Shown in pieces: positions 1-8,741 of a stretch of 64,000 nucleotides of DNA (its first letter is position 1; every line of letters begins with the position of its first letter). Where the stretch lies: positions 1,240,001-1,304,000 of the forward strand of contig NZ_CP129613.1 of assembly GCF_030486405.1 (NCBI RefSeq), read 5' to 3'. The notes under the pieces are model-generated. The model did no database searches and had not been told where the DNA came from. It saw nothing but the letters and a program-made list of their open reading frames with translations. This stretch comes from Mycolicibacterium sp. HK-90. GTDB lineage: Bacteria; Actinomycetota; Actinomycetes; Mycobacteriales; Mycobacteriaceae. The position numbers and the translations under genes were made by a program.

Positions 1-2
1 GG

Positions 3-2090
3 CAGAACCGTGCAGAGCGTAGCGCCCAGGGCAGTCTGTTCGACGTCGATATGGTGGCGGCCAACGCGAAGCTGGGACAACAGGTGCACAGGGTGGTCGA
101 GTTACCGGCGTTGTCGCTGGCCGATGTGCATGTGCAGCAGCGGCGTCTGCGCGCCTACGCCGATTCGGCGGACTATCGGCGGCACCGACTTGCCGCCGAC
201 GCCTGGTGTGCAGCGTTTGTCTGGCCCAAGCAGGCAGGTGCGCCGACCGCGATTACTCACCGCTGCATCGGCGCGCTTGCAGATGGCGAGAACCGGCTGA
301 GCAACGAAACGCGGGCAGAGGTCGATCGGCTGGCGGCCGAGTACCGGTTCTTCCACTGGCACTTGGAGTTTCCGCACATCTTTCCGACTGCGGCCGAAGG
401 CGTCGACACCGTTAACCCGGCGACGGGTTGGGCGGGTGGTTTTTCGGTGGTGCTCGGAAACCCGCCCTGGGAACGGGTGAAACTGCAGGAACAGGAGTTC
501 TTCGCCGCTCGCGACCCGGACATCGCGACGGCACCCAACGCGGCGGTGCGCAAACGCTTGATCGCCAAGCTGCCGACCACCAACCCGGCGCTCTACCGCG
601 AGTTTCTCGCCGAGAAGCGACGCGCTGAGGGTGTCTCGCATCTGATGCGCAACTCCGGCCGCTACCCGCTAACAGGTAGGGGGGATATCAACACCTATGC
701 GGTGTTTGCCGAGACCGACCGAAACCTGTTGGGCGGGTGGGGCCGCCTCGGGGTGATCCTGCCGACTGGCATCGCCACCGACGCCACCACCCAGTACTTC
801 TTCAAGGATCTGGTGGTGAACGGGGCTATCGCCAGCCTGTATGACTTCGAGAACGCGAAGCCGCTCTTTGACGGCGTGCACCGCAGCTTCAAGTTCTGCC
901 TGCTGACGCTCGTCGGGCGCGACACCTGCGAGCCGGCGGCCGATTTCGCGTTCTTCGCCCACGATCCCACCGATCTGCAACGCGCCGATACCCGTTTCAC
1001 GCTGACGCCGGACGAGATCACGCTGCTCAACCCCAACACCGGCACCTGCCCGGTGTTCCGGACGCGCCGGGATGCGGAAATCACCCTCGGCATCTACAAG
1101 CGCGTCCCGATCCTCATCCGTGAGGGCGACCCCGACGGAAACCCCTGGGGCATCAAGTTTATGACCATGTTTCACATGTCCAACGACGCGCACTTGTTCC
1201 ACACGCGCGACGAGCTGGAAGCCGACGGGTGGGTGCTCAACGGCAATGTCTTTGAGCGGGGCAAGGATCGGATGCTTCCGCTGTACGAAGCGAAGATGAT
1301 CAATATGTATGATCACCGCGCAGCGGATGTTGTGAAGAGTGAGACGGCAGCCAAACGTCAAAATCAACCGCGTTATCTGACGGAAGAGGAGCATCGCGAC
1401 CCCAGGCGGCTTGCGATTCCCCTGTATTGGGTTGCTTCGGCTGGTGTTCCTGAAACAAAGGAGAACTGGCTGCTGGGATTTCTACGGATCACTAGTCCAA
1501 CCAATCAGCGGACGTTCATCTCATCTGCATTGCCTCCGGTGGCCGCAGGTGACTCGGTGTTTCTTGCCGAATCGAACGACCAATCTGTCCTTCAAGCTTG
1601 CTTCAATTCATTTGCATTCGACTTCATTGCGAGGCAGAAACTTGCGGGCCTGAACATGTTGTTTTACATCGTGAAGCAACTACCTGCCCTTGCGCCTGAA
1701 CAGCTTGAGTGTTCAGTTCCGTGGGATGGCCATTCTAGCCTTCGCGATTGGATCAATGGTCGTGTGGTCGAGTTGAACTACACGGCTTACGATTTGGAGG
1801 TTTTCGCCCGGGCTCTCGGAATCGATGCCCCGCCATACGCTTGGCATTCGTCTCGGCGGGACCACCTGCGGGTCGAACTCGACGCCGCGTTCTTCCACCT
1901 CTACGGCATCGAACGCGATGACGTCGACTACATCATGGAGACCTTTCCGATCGTCAAGCGCAAGGACATCGCCGCGTACGGGGAGTACCGCACCAAGCGG
2001 TTGATTCTCAAGATCTACGACGCGATGGCCGAGGCTGAGCGAGCCGAGGTTCGCTACGTATCGCCATTCGACGAAGCAACTGACAGCTGA
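3..2090 (+). CDS. N6-adenine DNA methyltransferase, Eco57I/PglX-like (5' end outside window)
   Basis: The frame is open from base 3, so the gene starts upstream of the window and the first ATG in view (51) is probably internal. The catalytic motif IV of class I adenine methylases, NPPW, is at 459-470, in the context VVLGNPPWERVKLQEQEFF that is typical of large Eco57I-type methylases of the PglX/DrmMI kind. The SAM-binding motif I must lie before the window. The C-terminal part (about 1340-1780) is visibly richer in A+T and reads like a target recognition domain (LYWV, then an aromatic-rich segment). It presumably modifies host DNA, or acts as a defence effector, together with the McrB- and McrC-like genes that follow after a 23-nt gap. 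Whether the system is BREX-like, DISARM-like or a separate type cannot be decided without the upstream genes. Confidence 0.82.
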   Translation, partial: QNRAERSAQGSLFDVDMVAANAKLGQQVHRVVELPALSLADVHVQQRRLRAYADSADYRRHRLAADAWCAAFVWPKQAGAPTAITHRCIGALADGENRLSNETRAEVDRLAAEYRFFHWHLEFPHIFPTAAEGVDTVNPATGWAGGFSVVLGNPPWERVKLQEQEFFAARDPDIATAPNAAVRKRLIAKLPTTNPALYREFLAEKRRAEGVSHLMRNSGRYPLTGRGDINTYAVFAETDRNLLGGWGRLGVILPTGIATDATTQYFFKDLVVNGAIASLYDFENAKPLFDGVHRSFKFCLLTLVGRDTCEPAADFAFFAHDPTDLQRADTRFTLTPDEITLLNPNTGTCPVFRTRRDAEITLGIYKRVPILIREGDPDGNPWGIKFMTMFHMSNDAHLFHTRDELEADGWVLNGNVFERGKDRMLPLYEAKMINMYDHRAADVVKSETAAKRQNQPRYLTEEEHRDPRRLAIPLYWVASAGVPETKENWLLGFLRITSPTNQRTFISSALPPVAAGDSVFLAESNDQSVLQACFNSFAFDFIARQKLAGLNMLFYIVKQLPALAPEQLECSVPWDGHSSLRDWINGRVVELNYTAYDLEVFARALGIDAPPYAWHSSRRDHLRVELDAAFFHLYGIERDDVDYIMETFPIVKRKDIAAYGEYRTKRLILKIYDAMAEAERAEVRYVSPFDEATDS

Positions 2091-2113
2091 GTCGACCAAG
2101 AGGAGGATGCTGA

Positions 2114-4387
2114 GTGACTGCGGATGAAGTTGTTTCGTTCGGCCGGAAGACCGCGCCACATGTGGAGAAGATCGGCCGTCGCCTGATCGAAGCCGGCTTC
2201 GGGTATGACGATTCGCTGCTCACACCCGGACAGGCGATCTGGACCGCCGAGCACCTGGCCGAACTTCAACGTGACTACGTGGACCGGCCCGACATGGGGC
2301 CCGACGATTTCTTCGAGAAGCTCGAACAACAGCTGGCCGCGAGCTCACCTGGGGCAATCCAGCTGTTCGCCGAGCTGCTGATCGTCAATGTCCTGCCCCT
2401 TACTAACCTCGGCGGGCCACTCAAGGTCAAGCACGTGCGGACGGTTCTCGGCCTCTCCAAACCTTCAGTTGAAATGCCCGCCGACGTTGAGCAGGTGCTG
2501 GCGGCCGGCGGGGTTTACCACGGTGGCCAGGCTTTCGGAAATTATCGGTGGAAGCAGCTCGTCTACCTCATCGAAGTGGCCCAGCACTTCAAGGCCCTGC
2601 CCCCGCAGCGCAGGGTGGACGCCCTCGCAGATCCGCTGGTATTCAGGGCCGAAGTCGACGCGGTGCCGACCGGCCAAGCCGCGCAGCGTCAATCGTTGCT
2701 GTACCTGGCTTTCCCGCAGTTCTTCCTCCCGATCGTGAACGGAACGCAGCGCCGGGCGATCCGAGACGCTTTCGCTCCGCAATACCTGGACCACCCCGTC
2801 GATGATGTTGACGTCGACTTGCATGACATCAACGAGGCGATCATGGAGGAGCAGGGTGGTCCTGCCGATCTCTACGCTTCGCCGTGGATTGAGCGCTGGC
2901 AAAAGGCCAGCACGCCCCCGCCCACGGACAAGGTTCGACACGCATGGAAAGTGCACGGCTCCAACGTCAAAGGTCAAGACATGGTGCCGCGCTGGCGCAA
3001 GAAGGGAACCGTCTCCCTGGCTGCCAGCCTACTACGGCCGATCGATCCGGATGTCACCCGCGAACAGCTGAAGGCATTCGTGGATGAGGACTACCGATCC
3101 TCGGGCTACGCCGCGCGGCAGGAAAAGTTCGACGAGTTCTACACCTTCCTTGCCCGCATGCATCCCGGAGATCTGATCGTCACCGTCAGCCAGGGCCAGG
3201 TGTACTTCGCCAGTATCACTGGAGACGCCGAGTTCGTGAAGAGCGACGACGGACGGTCCAACCTGCGCCGAACCGTGAAATGGCATGACCGCCCCCTGCT
3301 CTGGTCGGATCTGCCCAGCGAGGTGGCGGCGCGGATGAGCGCCCAAGGCGAAGTGCTCGACCTCAGCCAGCACCTCGACACCTTGCTGGCACTGGCCGAA
3401 CGTCGCGTGCCGACACCGGGCGCATCGTCGTTGAATCTGCCCGATGCATCAGACGATCTGGCGGCGCGCCTACATGTTTCGAGGGAGTGGCTGCAGGAGT
3501 GCATCGACTTGCTGCGTGACCGCCCGCAGCTGATCTTCTACGGCCCGCCGGGAACCGGGAAGACTTACGTTGCCAAGGAACTTGCTCGCTACCTGACCGA
3601 CCAGGCGAACGTCACCATCGTCCAATTCCACCCCGCGTACTCGTATGAAGACTTCTTCGAGGGATACCGGCCGCAGGGCGGGAGCGACGGACAAGTGGGC
3701 TTCACCCTCACCCCAGGTCCGCTGCGATCACTCGTCGACCGCGCAACCGAGAATCCCGACGCGGTCTATGTGCTCATTATCGACGAGATCAACCGAGGCA
3801 ACCTGCCAAAGATCTTCGGCGAGCTGTACTTCCTGCTGGAGTACCGCGACGAGTCGATCGACCTGCTCTACTCGTCGGACACCACCGAGCCGTTCTCGTT
3901 GCCGAAGAACATCATCCTGCTCGGCACCATGAACACCGCTGATCGATCGATCGCCCTGGTCGATGCGGCCATCCGCCGACGGTTCGCCTTCCTGCCACTG
4001 CACCCGTCAGAGGAACCCACCAGCGGCATCCTGCGTAGTTGGCTCGTCGCCAAGGGCCACGCCGCGGATGTTGCCGACCTGCTGGACGAGCTTAATGCGC
4101 GCATCGCTGACAGTGACTTCAAGATCGGCCCGTCCTACTTCATGCGGCCAGCGGTATTCGACGGTACCGGCAAAGGTCTGGAACGAGTGTGGCGCACGGA
4201 CATCTTGCCGCTGATGGAGGAGCACCACTATGGCGATCGAAACATCGACGTCCGCGCCCGCTATGGGCTGGACGTCATCCGAAAGGCGGTGAAAGCAAAG
4301 GCCGCCGCCGCAGCCGGTGATTCCGGTGCGCTTCCCCCATCCGCAGGGCCAGGTACCGATGACACCACCGCCGCTGACCCTGATTGA
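2114..4387 (+). CDS. McrB-like AAA+ GTPase/ATPase of a type IV restriction system
   Basis: GTG start with a strong AGGAGG 7 nt upstream; 757 aa. The C-terminal half is an McrB-type AAA+ motor: Walker A GPPGTGKT (about residues 476-483), Walker B LIIDEINRGN (about 553-562) with the McrB-typical continuation KIFGELYFLLEYRD, and the signature MNTADRS (about 605) plus the RRRFAF sensor/arginine region. In the McrB family this motor binds GTP and drives DNA translocation with McrC. The middle region (about 275-400) contains HPGDLIVT and a following VYFASITGD, which resembles the PUA/EVE-like modified-base reader fold often fused to McrB motors (inference). The remaining N-terminus is not recognised. 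It overlaps mcrC downstream, so the two are one operon. The fit to McrB is good; the target modification is unknown. Confidence 0.88.
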   Translation: MTADEVVSFGRKTAPHVEKIGRRLIEAGFGYDDSLLTPGQAIWTAEHLAELQRDYVDRPDMGPDDFFEKLEQQLAASSPGAIQLFAELLIVNVLPLTNLGGPLKVKHVRTVLGLSKPSVEMPADVEQVLAAGGVYHGGQAFGNYRWKQLVYLIEVAQHFKALPPQRRVDALADPLVFRAEVDAVPTGQAAQRQSLLYLAFPQFFLPIVNGTQRRAIRDAFAPQYLDHPVDDVDVDLHDINEAIMEEQGGPADLYASPWIERWQKASTPPPTDKVRHAWKVHGSNVKGQDMVPRWRKKGTVSLAASLLRPIDPDVTREQLKAFVDEDYRSSGYAARQEKFDEFYTFLARMHPGDLIVTVSQGQVYFASITGDAEFVKSDDGRSNLRRTVKWHDRPLLWSDLPSEVAARMSAQGEVLDLSQHLDTLLALAERRVPTPGASSLNLPDASDDLAARLHVSREWLQECIDLLRDRPQLIFYGPPGTGKTYVAKELARYLTDQANVTIVQFHPAYSYEDFFEGYRPQGGSDGQVGFTLTPGPLRSLVDRATENPDAVYVLIIDEINRGNLPKIFGELYFLLEYRDESIDLLYSSDTTEPFSLPKNIILLGTMNTADRSIALVDAAIRRRFAFLPLHPSEEPTSGILRSWLVAKGHAADVADLLDELNARIADSDFKIGPSYFMRPAVFDGTGKGLERVWRTDILPLMEEHHYGDRNIDVRARYGLDVIRKAVKAKAAAAAGDSGALPPSAGPGTDDTTAADPD

Positions 4388-5606
4388 GGGGGGAGCCACC
4401 GAGCTCGTCGGTCTGACGTCGGCCGAGTACCAGGCGCTGCAGCAGCTGGGCTTCGTCAATATCGCACTCACGCTCGATTCGGGTGTGTATGAGGTTGGCG
4501 CCGGCCGAAAGGTCGGTGCGGTCGCATTGGGCGAACGGCAAATCATCGTACGTCCCAAGATCACCGATCTGAATCGCCTGGTGTTTCTTCTGGGGTATGC
4601 CCGAGATCCGGGTTTTTGGCGCGATGACCCGGTCGGCCTCACCGGCGCGGACGAACTGCTACCCGGCATCGCCGAAGCGTTCGCCCGCATTGCTTCTCGC
4701 GCGGTGGAACAGGGCCTCTTGCAGGGCTATCGGACAATCACCGACCGACTGCCTGTCCTACGCGGGCGGATGCTGGCGGGGGAGCAGATGACTCGGCTGT
4801 ACGGGTTGCCGGTTCCCCTCGCCGTCGAGTACGACGACTTCACCGTCGATATCGCCGAGAATCGCTTGCTGCTCATGGCGACCACACGCCTGCTGACCGT
4901 GCCTCGGCTCAGCGAGACCGCCCGGCGAAGGCTGCTACGGCTCCGGCGTGCTCTTGCTGATGTGTCCGCGCTGCCCCGCGGCGCCGCGCTTCCCAGTTGG
5001 CAACCAAGCCGCCTCAACGCTCGGTATCAACCGGCGCTTCGGCTGGCCCAGATCATCCTTGCCGCAGAATCATTCGAACACCACGTCGGCGATCTCAGAG
5101 TGACGGGCTACATGTTTGACATGTGGCGGATTTTCGAGGACTTCGTCACGACCGCATTGAGCGAAGCCCTGGCGGACTTGGGGGGACGGTGTGTGCCACA
5201 AGCACCGTTGCATCTGGACGAAGCGGATCGAGTCGATATTCAACCGGACCTCGTGTGCTACTTCGGCGATCAACCCGCAGCGGTGATCGATGCGAAGTAC
5301 AAGGCCGAGCGGCCGGACGGCTTCCCGAACGCCGACCTCTACCAAATGCTGGCGTACTGCACTGTGCTCGGACTGCCGGAGGGGCACCTGCTTTACGCAA
5401 AAGGGAACGAGCCAATCAATACCCATCAGGTGCGTGGAGCCGGCGTGGTGATCCATTGTCATGCCTTGGATTTAGGGTCGCCCCCGGTGGGTCTGCTCCA
5501 GCAGGTTGAGGAGCTGGCTCGGAGGATCGCCTATCGTTCGGCGATCAATAAGTATAAAGTGAATGCGGCCGAGGCGACGGCAGCGACGTTGTTTACGGAG
5601 GTATGA
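4359..5606 (+). CDS. McrC-like nuclease subunit (PD-(D/E)XK)
   Basis: 415 aa from the ATG at 4359, which overlaps the end of the McrB-like gene by 29 nt. An in-frame GTG at 4317 is an alternative start; neither has a strong ribosome site, which suggests translational coupling. The C-terminal nuclease core is visible: an acidic residue in DIQPDL (about residue 294), followed about 15 residues later by VIDAKYK, the D-(E/D)xK pattern of McrC. The N-terminal half has the beta-rich McrC/DUF-type adaptor with LRGRML and the YDDFTVDIAENRLL segment that precedes nuclease domains in this family. It should form the cleaving partner of the preceding McrB-like motor. Its stop codon is 1 nt before the next start, so the CBS-HEPN gene is part of the same transcript. 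Confidence 0.88.
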   Translation: MTPPPLTLIEGGATELVGLTSAEYQALQQLGFVNIALTLDSGVYEVGAGRKVGAVALGERQIIVRPKITDLNRLVFLLGYARDPGFWRDDPVGLTGADELLPGIAEAFARIASRAVEQGLLQGYRTITDRLPVLRGRMLAGEQMTRLYGLPVPLAVEYDDFTVDIAENRLLLMATTRLLTVPRLSETARRRLLRLRRALADVSALPRGAALPSWQPSRLNARYQPALRLAQIILAAESFEHHVGDLRVTGYMFDMWRIFEDFVTTALSEALADLGGRCVPQAPLHLDEADRVDIQPDLVCYFGDQPAAVIDAKYKAERPDGFPNADLYQMLAYCTVLGLPEGHLLYAKGNEPINTHQVRGAGVVIHCHALDLGSPPVGLLQQVEELARRIAYRSAINKYKVNAAEATAATLFTEV

Positions 5607-5607
5607 A

Positions 5608-6615
5608 GTGGCCGAGGTTGAATTAGACGAGGTTGGCGAACTGGGAGACCAACTTCCCTCAGGCGCAGGCGCATTCCTCAAGACGGTCAAACATAAAAAG
5701 CCTCAAACAATCGCTGTGCGAGAATTTCTTGGATTTTGGGGGTACAAGCGACGCGGCGCGTCGATCGTACGAGTGATCGAGAGGGCGCTCGCTCAACGTG
5801 GTCTTACTTCATCGCCCGAGATTGTCAAAGCTGACTATTACGGTGACGTGACCATTTTGGACCGTCGAGATTTAGCGGAAGATGCAGATCTGGAGATTGG
5901 TTGGCCGATCTCATCTGTACTGGACGTCGAAAAGGAACTCATCGCGGTCGGCCCCGACGAGTCATTAATTGCTGTAGAAACCCTTATGGTCATGCATGAT
6001 TTTTCTCAGATTCCCGTCCTCAGTAAAACGGGCCGCGACCTGTATGGATCTGTTACTTGGAAGTCTATTGCGCGGTGGAGTGGCGAGAGGTCTGAAGGGA
6101 CGGCCAGGCAGGCGATGGATGCGAACAGTCACAGCGCCCAATCGAGTGAAAATCTGCTAGACCACATCGAAAATATCATCAAATACGAATATCTCTATAT
6201 TAGAGATCCATCAAATATGTATGTCGGAATTTTGACGGCTACCGACCTCGCACAGAGCTTTCACTCAACTTCTGGTCCATTTATCAAGATCGGAGAGATA
6301 GAGAGTCGGCTTAGGGTAATTGTGAACGAACTTCCTCTTCCGGTGATTCAGCAAGCAAAGCAACCTACTGACCAATCGCGGCAGATTAATGACGCATCTG
6401 ATCTAACCTTCGGTGAGTACGTGCGTATAATTCAAAATCCTGAGCACTGGGATCAATTGCGATTGCCATTTGATCGTGCAACTGTTGTGAAGAACCTGGA
6501 AGAGGTGAACCAGATCCGGAACGACGTCATGCATTTTAGGCCTAATCTGGATGGTCAAACAACTAGCGCGATCGATCGTTGTCTAAATTGGTTACGGGTT
6601 TCGCGATCCAAGTAG
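5608..6615 (+). CDS. CBS-pair protein with C-terminal HEPN-like domain
   Basis: GTG start at 5608, chosen because GGAGG lies 6 nt upstream and the start is 1 nt after the mcrC stop; 335 aa. Residues about 25-90 look like a winged-helix-type domain (FWGYKRRGASIVRVIERAL). Two CBS motifs follow (about 98-155 with LDVEKELIAVGPDESLIA and SQIPVL, and 170-220 ending in YVGILTATDLA); CBS pairs bind adenine nucleotides or related ligands. The C-terminus (about 270-330) has TFGEYVRIIQNPEHW and then IRNDVMHF, an R-x4-H motif as in HEPN ribonucleases of the Swt1 type. The gene is much more A+T-rich than its neighbours, so it may be a later import. Its position in the McrBC operon suggests a nucleotide-sensing RNase accessory. 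Domain calls are by eye. Confidence 0.75.
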   Translation: MAEVELDEVGELGDQLPSGAGAFLKTVKHKKPQTIAVREFLGFWGYKRRGASIVRVIERALAQRGLTSSPEIVKADYYGDVTILDRRDLAEDADLEIGWPISSVLDVEKELIAVGPDESLIAVETLMVMHDFSQIPVLSKTGRDLYGSVTWKSIARWSGERSEGTARQAMDANSHSAQSSENLLDHIENIIKYEYLYIRDPSNMYVGILTATDLAQSFHSTSGPFIKIGEIESRLRVIVNELPLPVIQQAKQPTDQSRQINDASDLTFGEYVRIIQNPEHWDQLRLPFDRATVVKNLEEVNQIRNDVMHFRPNLDGQTTSAIDRCLNWLRVSRSK

Positions 6616-6683
6616 AGTGGAATGCTACTTCTTGGAGTGGATATGCGTGGGCATTCTATTGCTAACCGCCACGACGCCGACGA

Positions 6684-8741
6684 TCAGCCACAGTCGCCCG
6701 TGACGCAACGCACGCAATCTGTTCCCGCAGTGGCAGATTCAGGACATGCTCCGCACTCGGTGCACACATACTTTCCGGGAGTCGTTCGCGCCCAGCACGG
6801 TGATGCGAGTGCGTCTTGGCCATAGATTCGTTCAACCCAACCCGGCCCACGTACATCCGGATTCCTGAGGCTCCGTTCCGGCTCGATGATGGGGATGCGC
6901 GCGGCGCAAGAGCCGCATCGCTCAAGCCCCCATCGGCTCCCACATGACCGGCAAGTGACAGAGAATACGTCGCCTTCTCGCTTGACCTCGGACGTATCCG
7001 CGCGTTGCCGGCACAGCGGGCAGTTGAATAGTGGGGCAACGGATTCTGCAGCGTTCGCGATAGCCGAGCTGAGTTCGCCGATGTGCCCTACGAAGTCCTT
7101 TTCCCACCCGGGCGACCTCGTACGGTCCGTTAGCCCGCGAACGACACCGTCAAGCGCAGTCCGTTCGCCAGGTGCCAGCGGCCGGCGGACACATAGCGTG
7201 TCACGGCTAGCACTGTGGAACAGCGGGCTGAGTCCACGTTGGGTGAGATCGGCGCCGAGCAGGCATTCGATCAAGCGCTGCGGAATCCTTTCGCCTGCAA
7301 GACGAATTTCACGCGGATAGTGCTGCAGGGCAGGGGACTGAACGGCGATAGCCACCGCGCGGGCGACGCGTTCGAGGCTGGTCGTTTCGAGTGGTGAAAC
7401 CGGAACCCCCGAGACCGGCCGACCGACGGTGGTGACGTCAGGCCCGGCCGACGTCATAGGGTGTGCTACCCGTGGCGGAAGCTTGCCAACCTCCGCGCTT
7501 GCCGCCAGGTAGAGCACCACAGTCGGGGACGTGACCGCGTCCGTGACAGATTCCCAACGGGTGGCAATTGCGAGGTCGTCGTCATTTGGTCCGATAATGT
7601 CGGTCAGCGGTACGAATCGCGTGCTGGTGCCGTGGCTCGACACCACCATGGACCCGTCGTGGAGGCGCAGGAATTCCGCCTCGCCCCATGGGCCTCGAAG
7701 GGCGAGCGGTATGCCGGCGGCGGGCAGGTCGTCTTCGGTGGGCGTGTAGCCGAGGTTGTTGAGTGACCTGGTGACGAGACCTAAGGCGTAGTGGTCGAAG
7801 GCACGATGACGCGAGAGATAACCGGCCTTGCGTTCGTCAGGAGATTTGTCGGCGTCCGGTTCGCGTTCGTACTCCCGCCACACCAGGCCGGCGGCCCGGT
7901 AGTGGCGATCGTTGGCGATAACGTTGGTGATCCGCAAACTTCGCTGCCCGGTCCGCCTCCCACGCAACACCGTGCCGAGCGTGCTCCCGCGAAGCGACTG
8001 GACCCGGGCCGCCATCGCCTCCAGCTTCGCAATGGCGCCTTCCGCGCGTGTCGAAGATTCGGCGGCCCGGGCAGCATCCGCACCCCAGAACGCGTACAGG
8101 CGCCTTCTCCGCTCGGGTGTCCCCTCATCCTTTGTTCGCTCCAGGTCGGCGAGATCGGAAGTAAGCCGCCGAAGTTGACGGATGCGGCTCGCCAGGGCCG
8201 ATGACAGAATCGGATGAACCAACTCGGTCACCATCCGGTTCTCGTACAGGTCCGGATCATGCTCGCGGGTGACCGCGAGTGCGCGCCGCGGCACGGGACC
8301 GGCCAGCGTCCGTGCTGCCCAGTCTTCGGTGTGCGCCGACATGCGCTCGAGAGCGCGTCGTGCGGGTCGTTTGACTCGAGAAACTGGCAGCAACTCCGCA
8401 CGCTCACCAAGGCGGGTGGCAAACCGTTCGCAGATGTGCGCAATCGAGGCGAGGTTCGCTTCGAGGATGTGCTCTCGCTTCACGAGGTCGAGTGCGTCGT
8501 CGTCGTGTCTGGCCAACAGCGGTAAGGTCGTGAGCAAAAGCCATGACCCCGATTGCACCCCCTCCGCGAGGCGGTCCTCCAGCGACGTGACCGCGTCGAG
8601 GTCATCGGACTCGGCGGCGTCACGGCACGCGCTCCCTCCCGCCGGGTCAAGCACATGGTCGTCGGCCTGGGCCCAACGGCCCGTCCACCCGTTGAGGGGG
8701 GATCCGGGCACGCCGGTAAGTCGGTCATGCGGAGCGATCAC
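6684..8741 (-). CDS. DUF2357/McrC-like protein with C-terminal zinc ribbons
   Basis: 685 aa from the GTG at 8741, which overlaps the preceding stop in a GTGA arrangement with GGGGTGGA just upstream; a longer frame opens at 8828 but would overlap by 91 nt. The middle contains EHDPDLYENRMVTELV, the tell-tale of the DUF2357 domain that precedes the nuclease in McrC-like proteins of coiled-coil McrBC systems, followed by a helical, probably coiled-coil stretch. I do not see a clear PD-(D/E)XK signature where the nuclease would be. Instead the last ~110 residues hold a series of Cys pairs (CPLC, CRSC, CGSC, CTEC, then C..C), that is two or three zinc ribbons. It is the last gene of the - strand operon and is the expected partner of the coiled-coil GTPase. 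Family placement is moderately secure; activity is unknown. Confidence 0.65.
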   Translation of the reverse strand: MIAPHDRLTGVPGSPLNGWTGRWAQADDHVLDPAGGSACRDAAESDDLDAVTSLEDRLAEGVQSGSWLLLTTLPLLARHDDDALDLVKREHILEANLASIAHICERFATRLGERAELLPVSRVKRPARRALERMSAHTEDWAARTLAGPVPRRALAVTREHDPDLYENRMVTELVHPILSSALASRIRQLRRLTSDLADLERTKDEGTPERRRRLYAFWGADAARAAESSTRAEGAIAKLEAMAARVQSLRGSTLGTVLRGRRTGQRSLRITNVIANDRHYRAAGLVWREYEREPDADKSPDERKAGYLSRHRAFDHYALGLVTRSLNNLGYTPTEDDLPAAGIPLALRGPWGEAEFLRLHDGSMVVSSHGTSTRFVPLTDIIGPNDDDLAIATRWESVTDAVTSPTVVLYLAASAEVGKLPPRVAHPMTSAGPDVTTVGRPVSGVPVSPLETTSLERVARAVAIAVQSPALQHYPREIRLAGERIPQRLIECLLGADLTQRGLSPLFHSASRDTLCVRRPLAPGERTALDGVVRGLTDRTRSPGWEKDFVGHIGELSSAIANAAESVAPLFNCPLCRQRADTSEVKREGDVFSVTCRSCGSRWGLERCGSCAARIPIIEPERSLRNPDVRGPGWVERIYGQDALASPCWARTTPGKYVCTECGACPESATAGTDCVRCVTGDCG

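Noticed and set aside
3..6615. Naming the left cluster as BREX or DISARM
   Set aside because: Only the methylase fits, and its N-terminus and the upstream genes are missing; McrBC and CBS-HEPN genes are not standard members of either.
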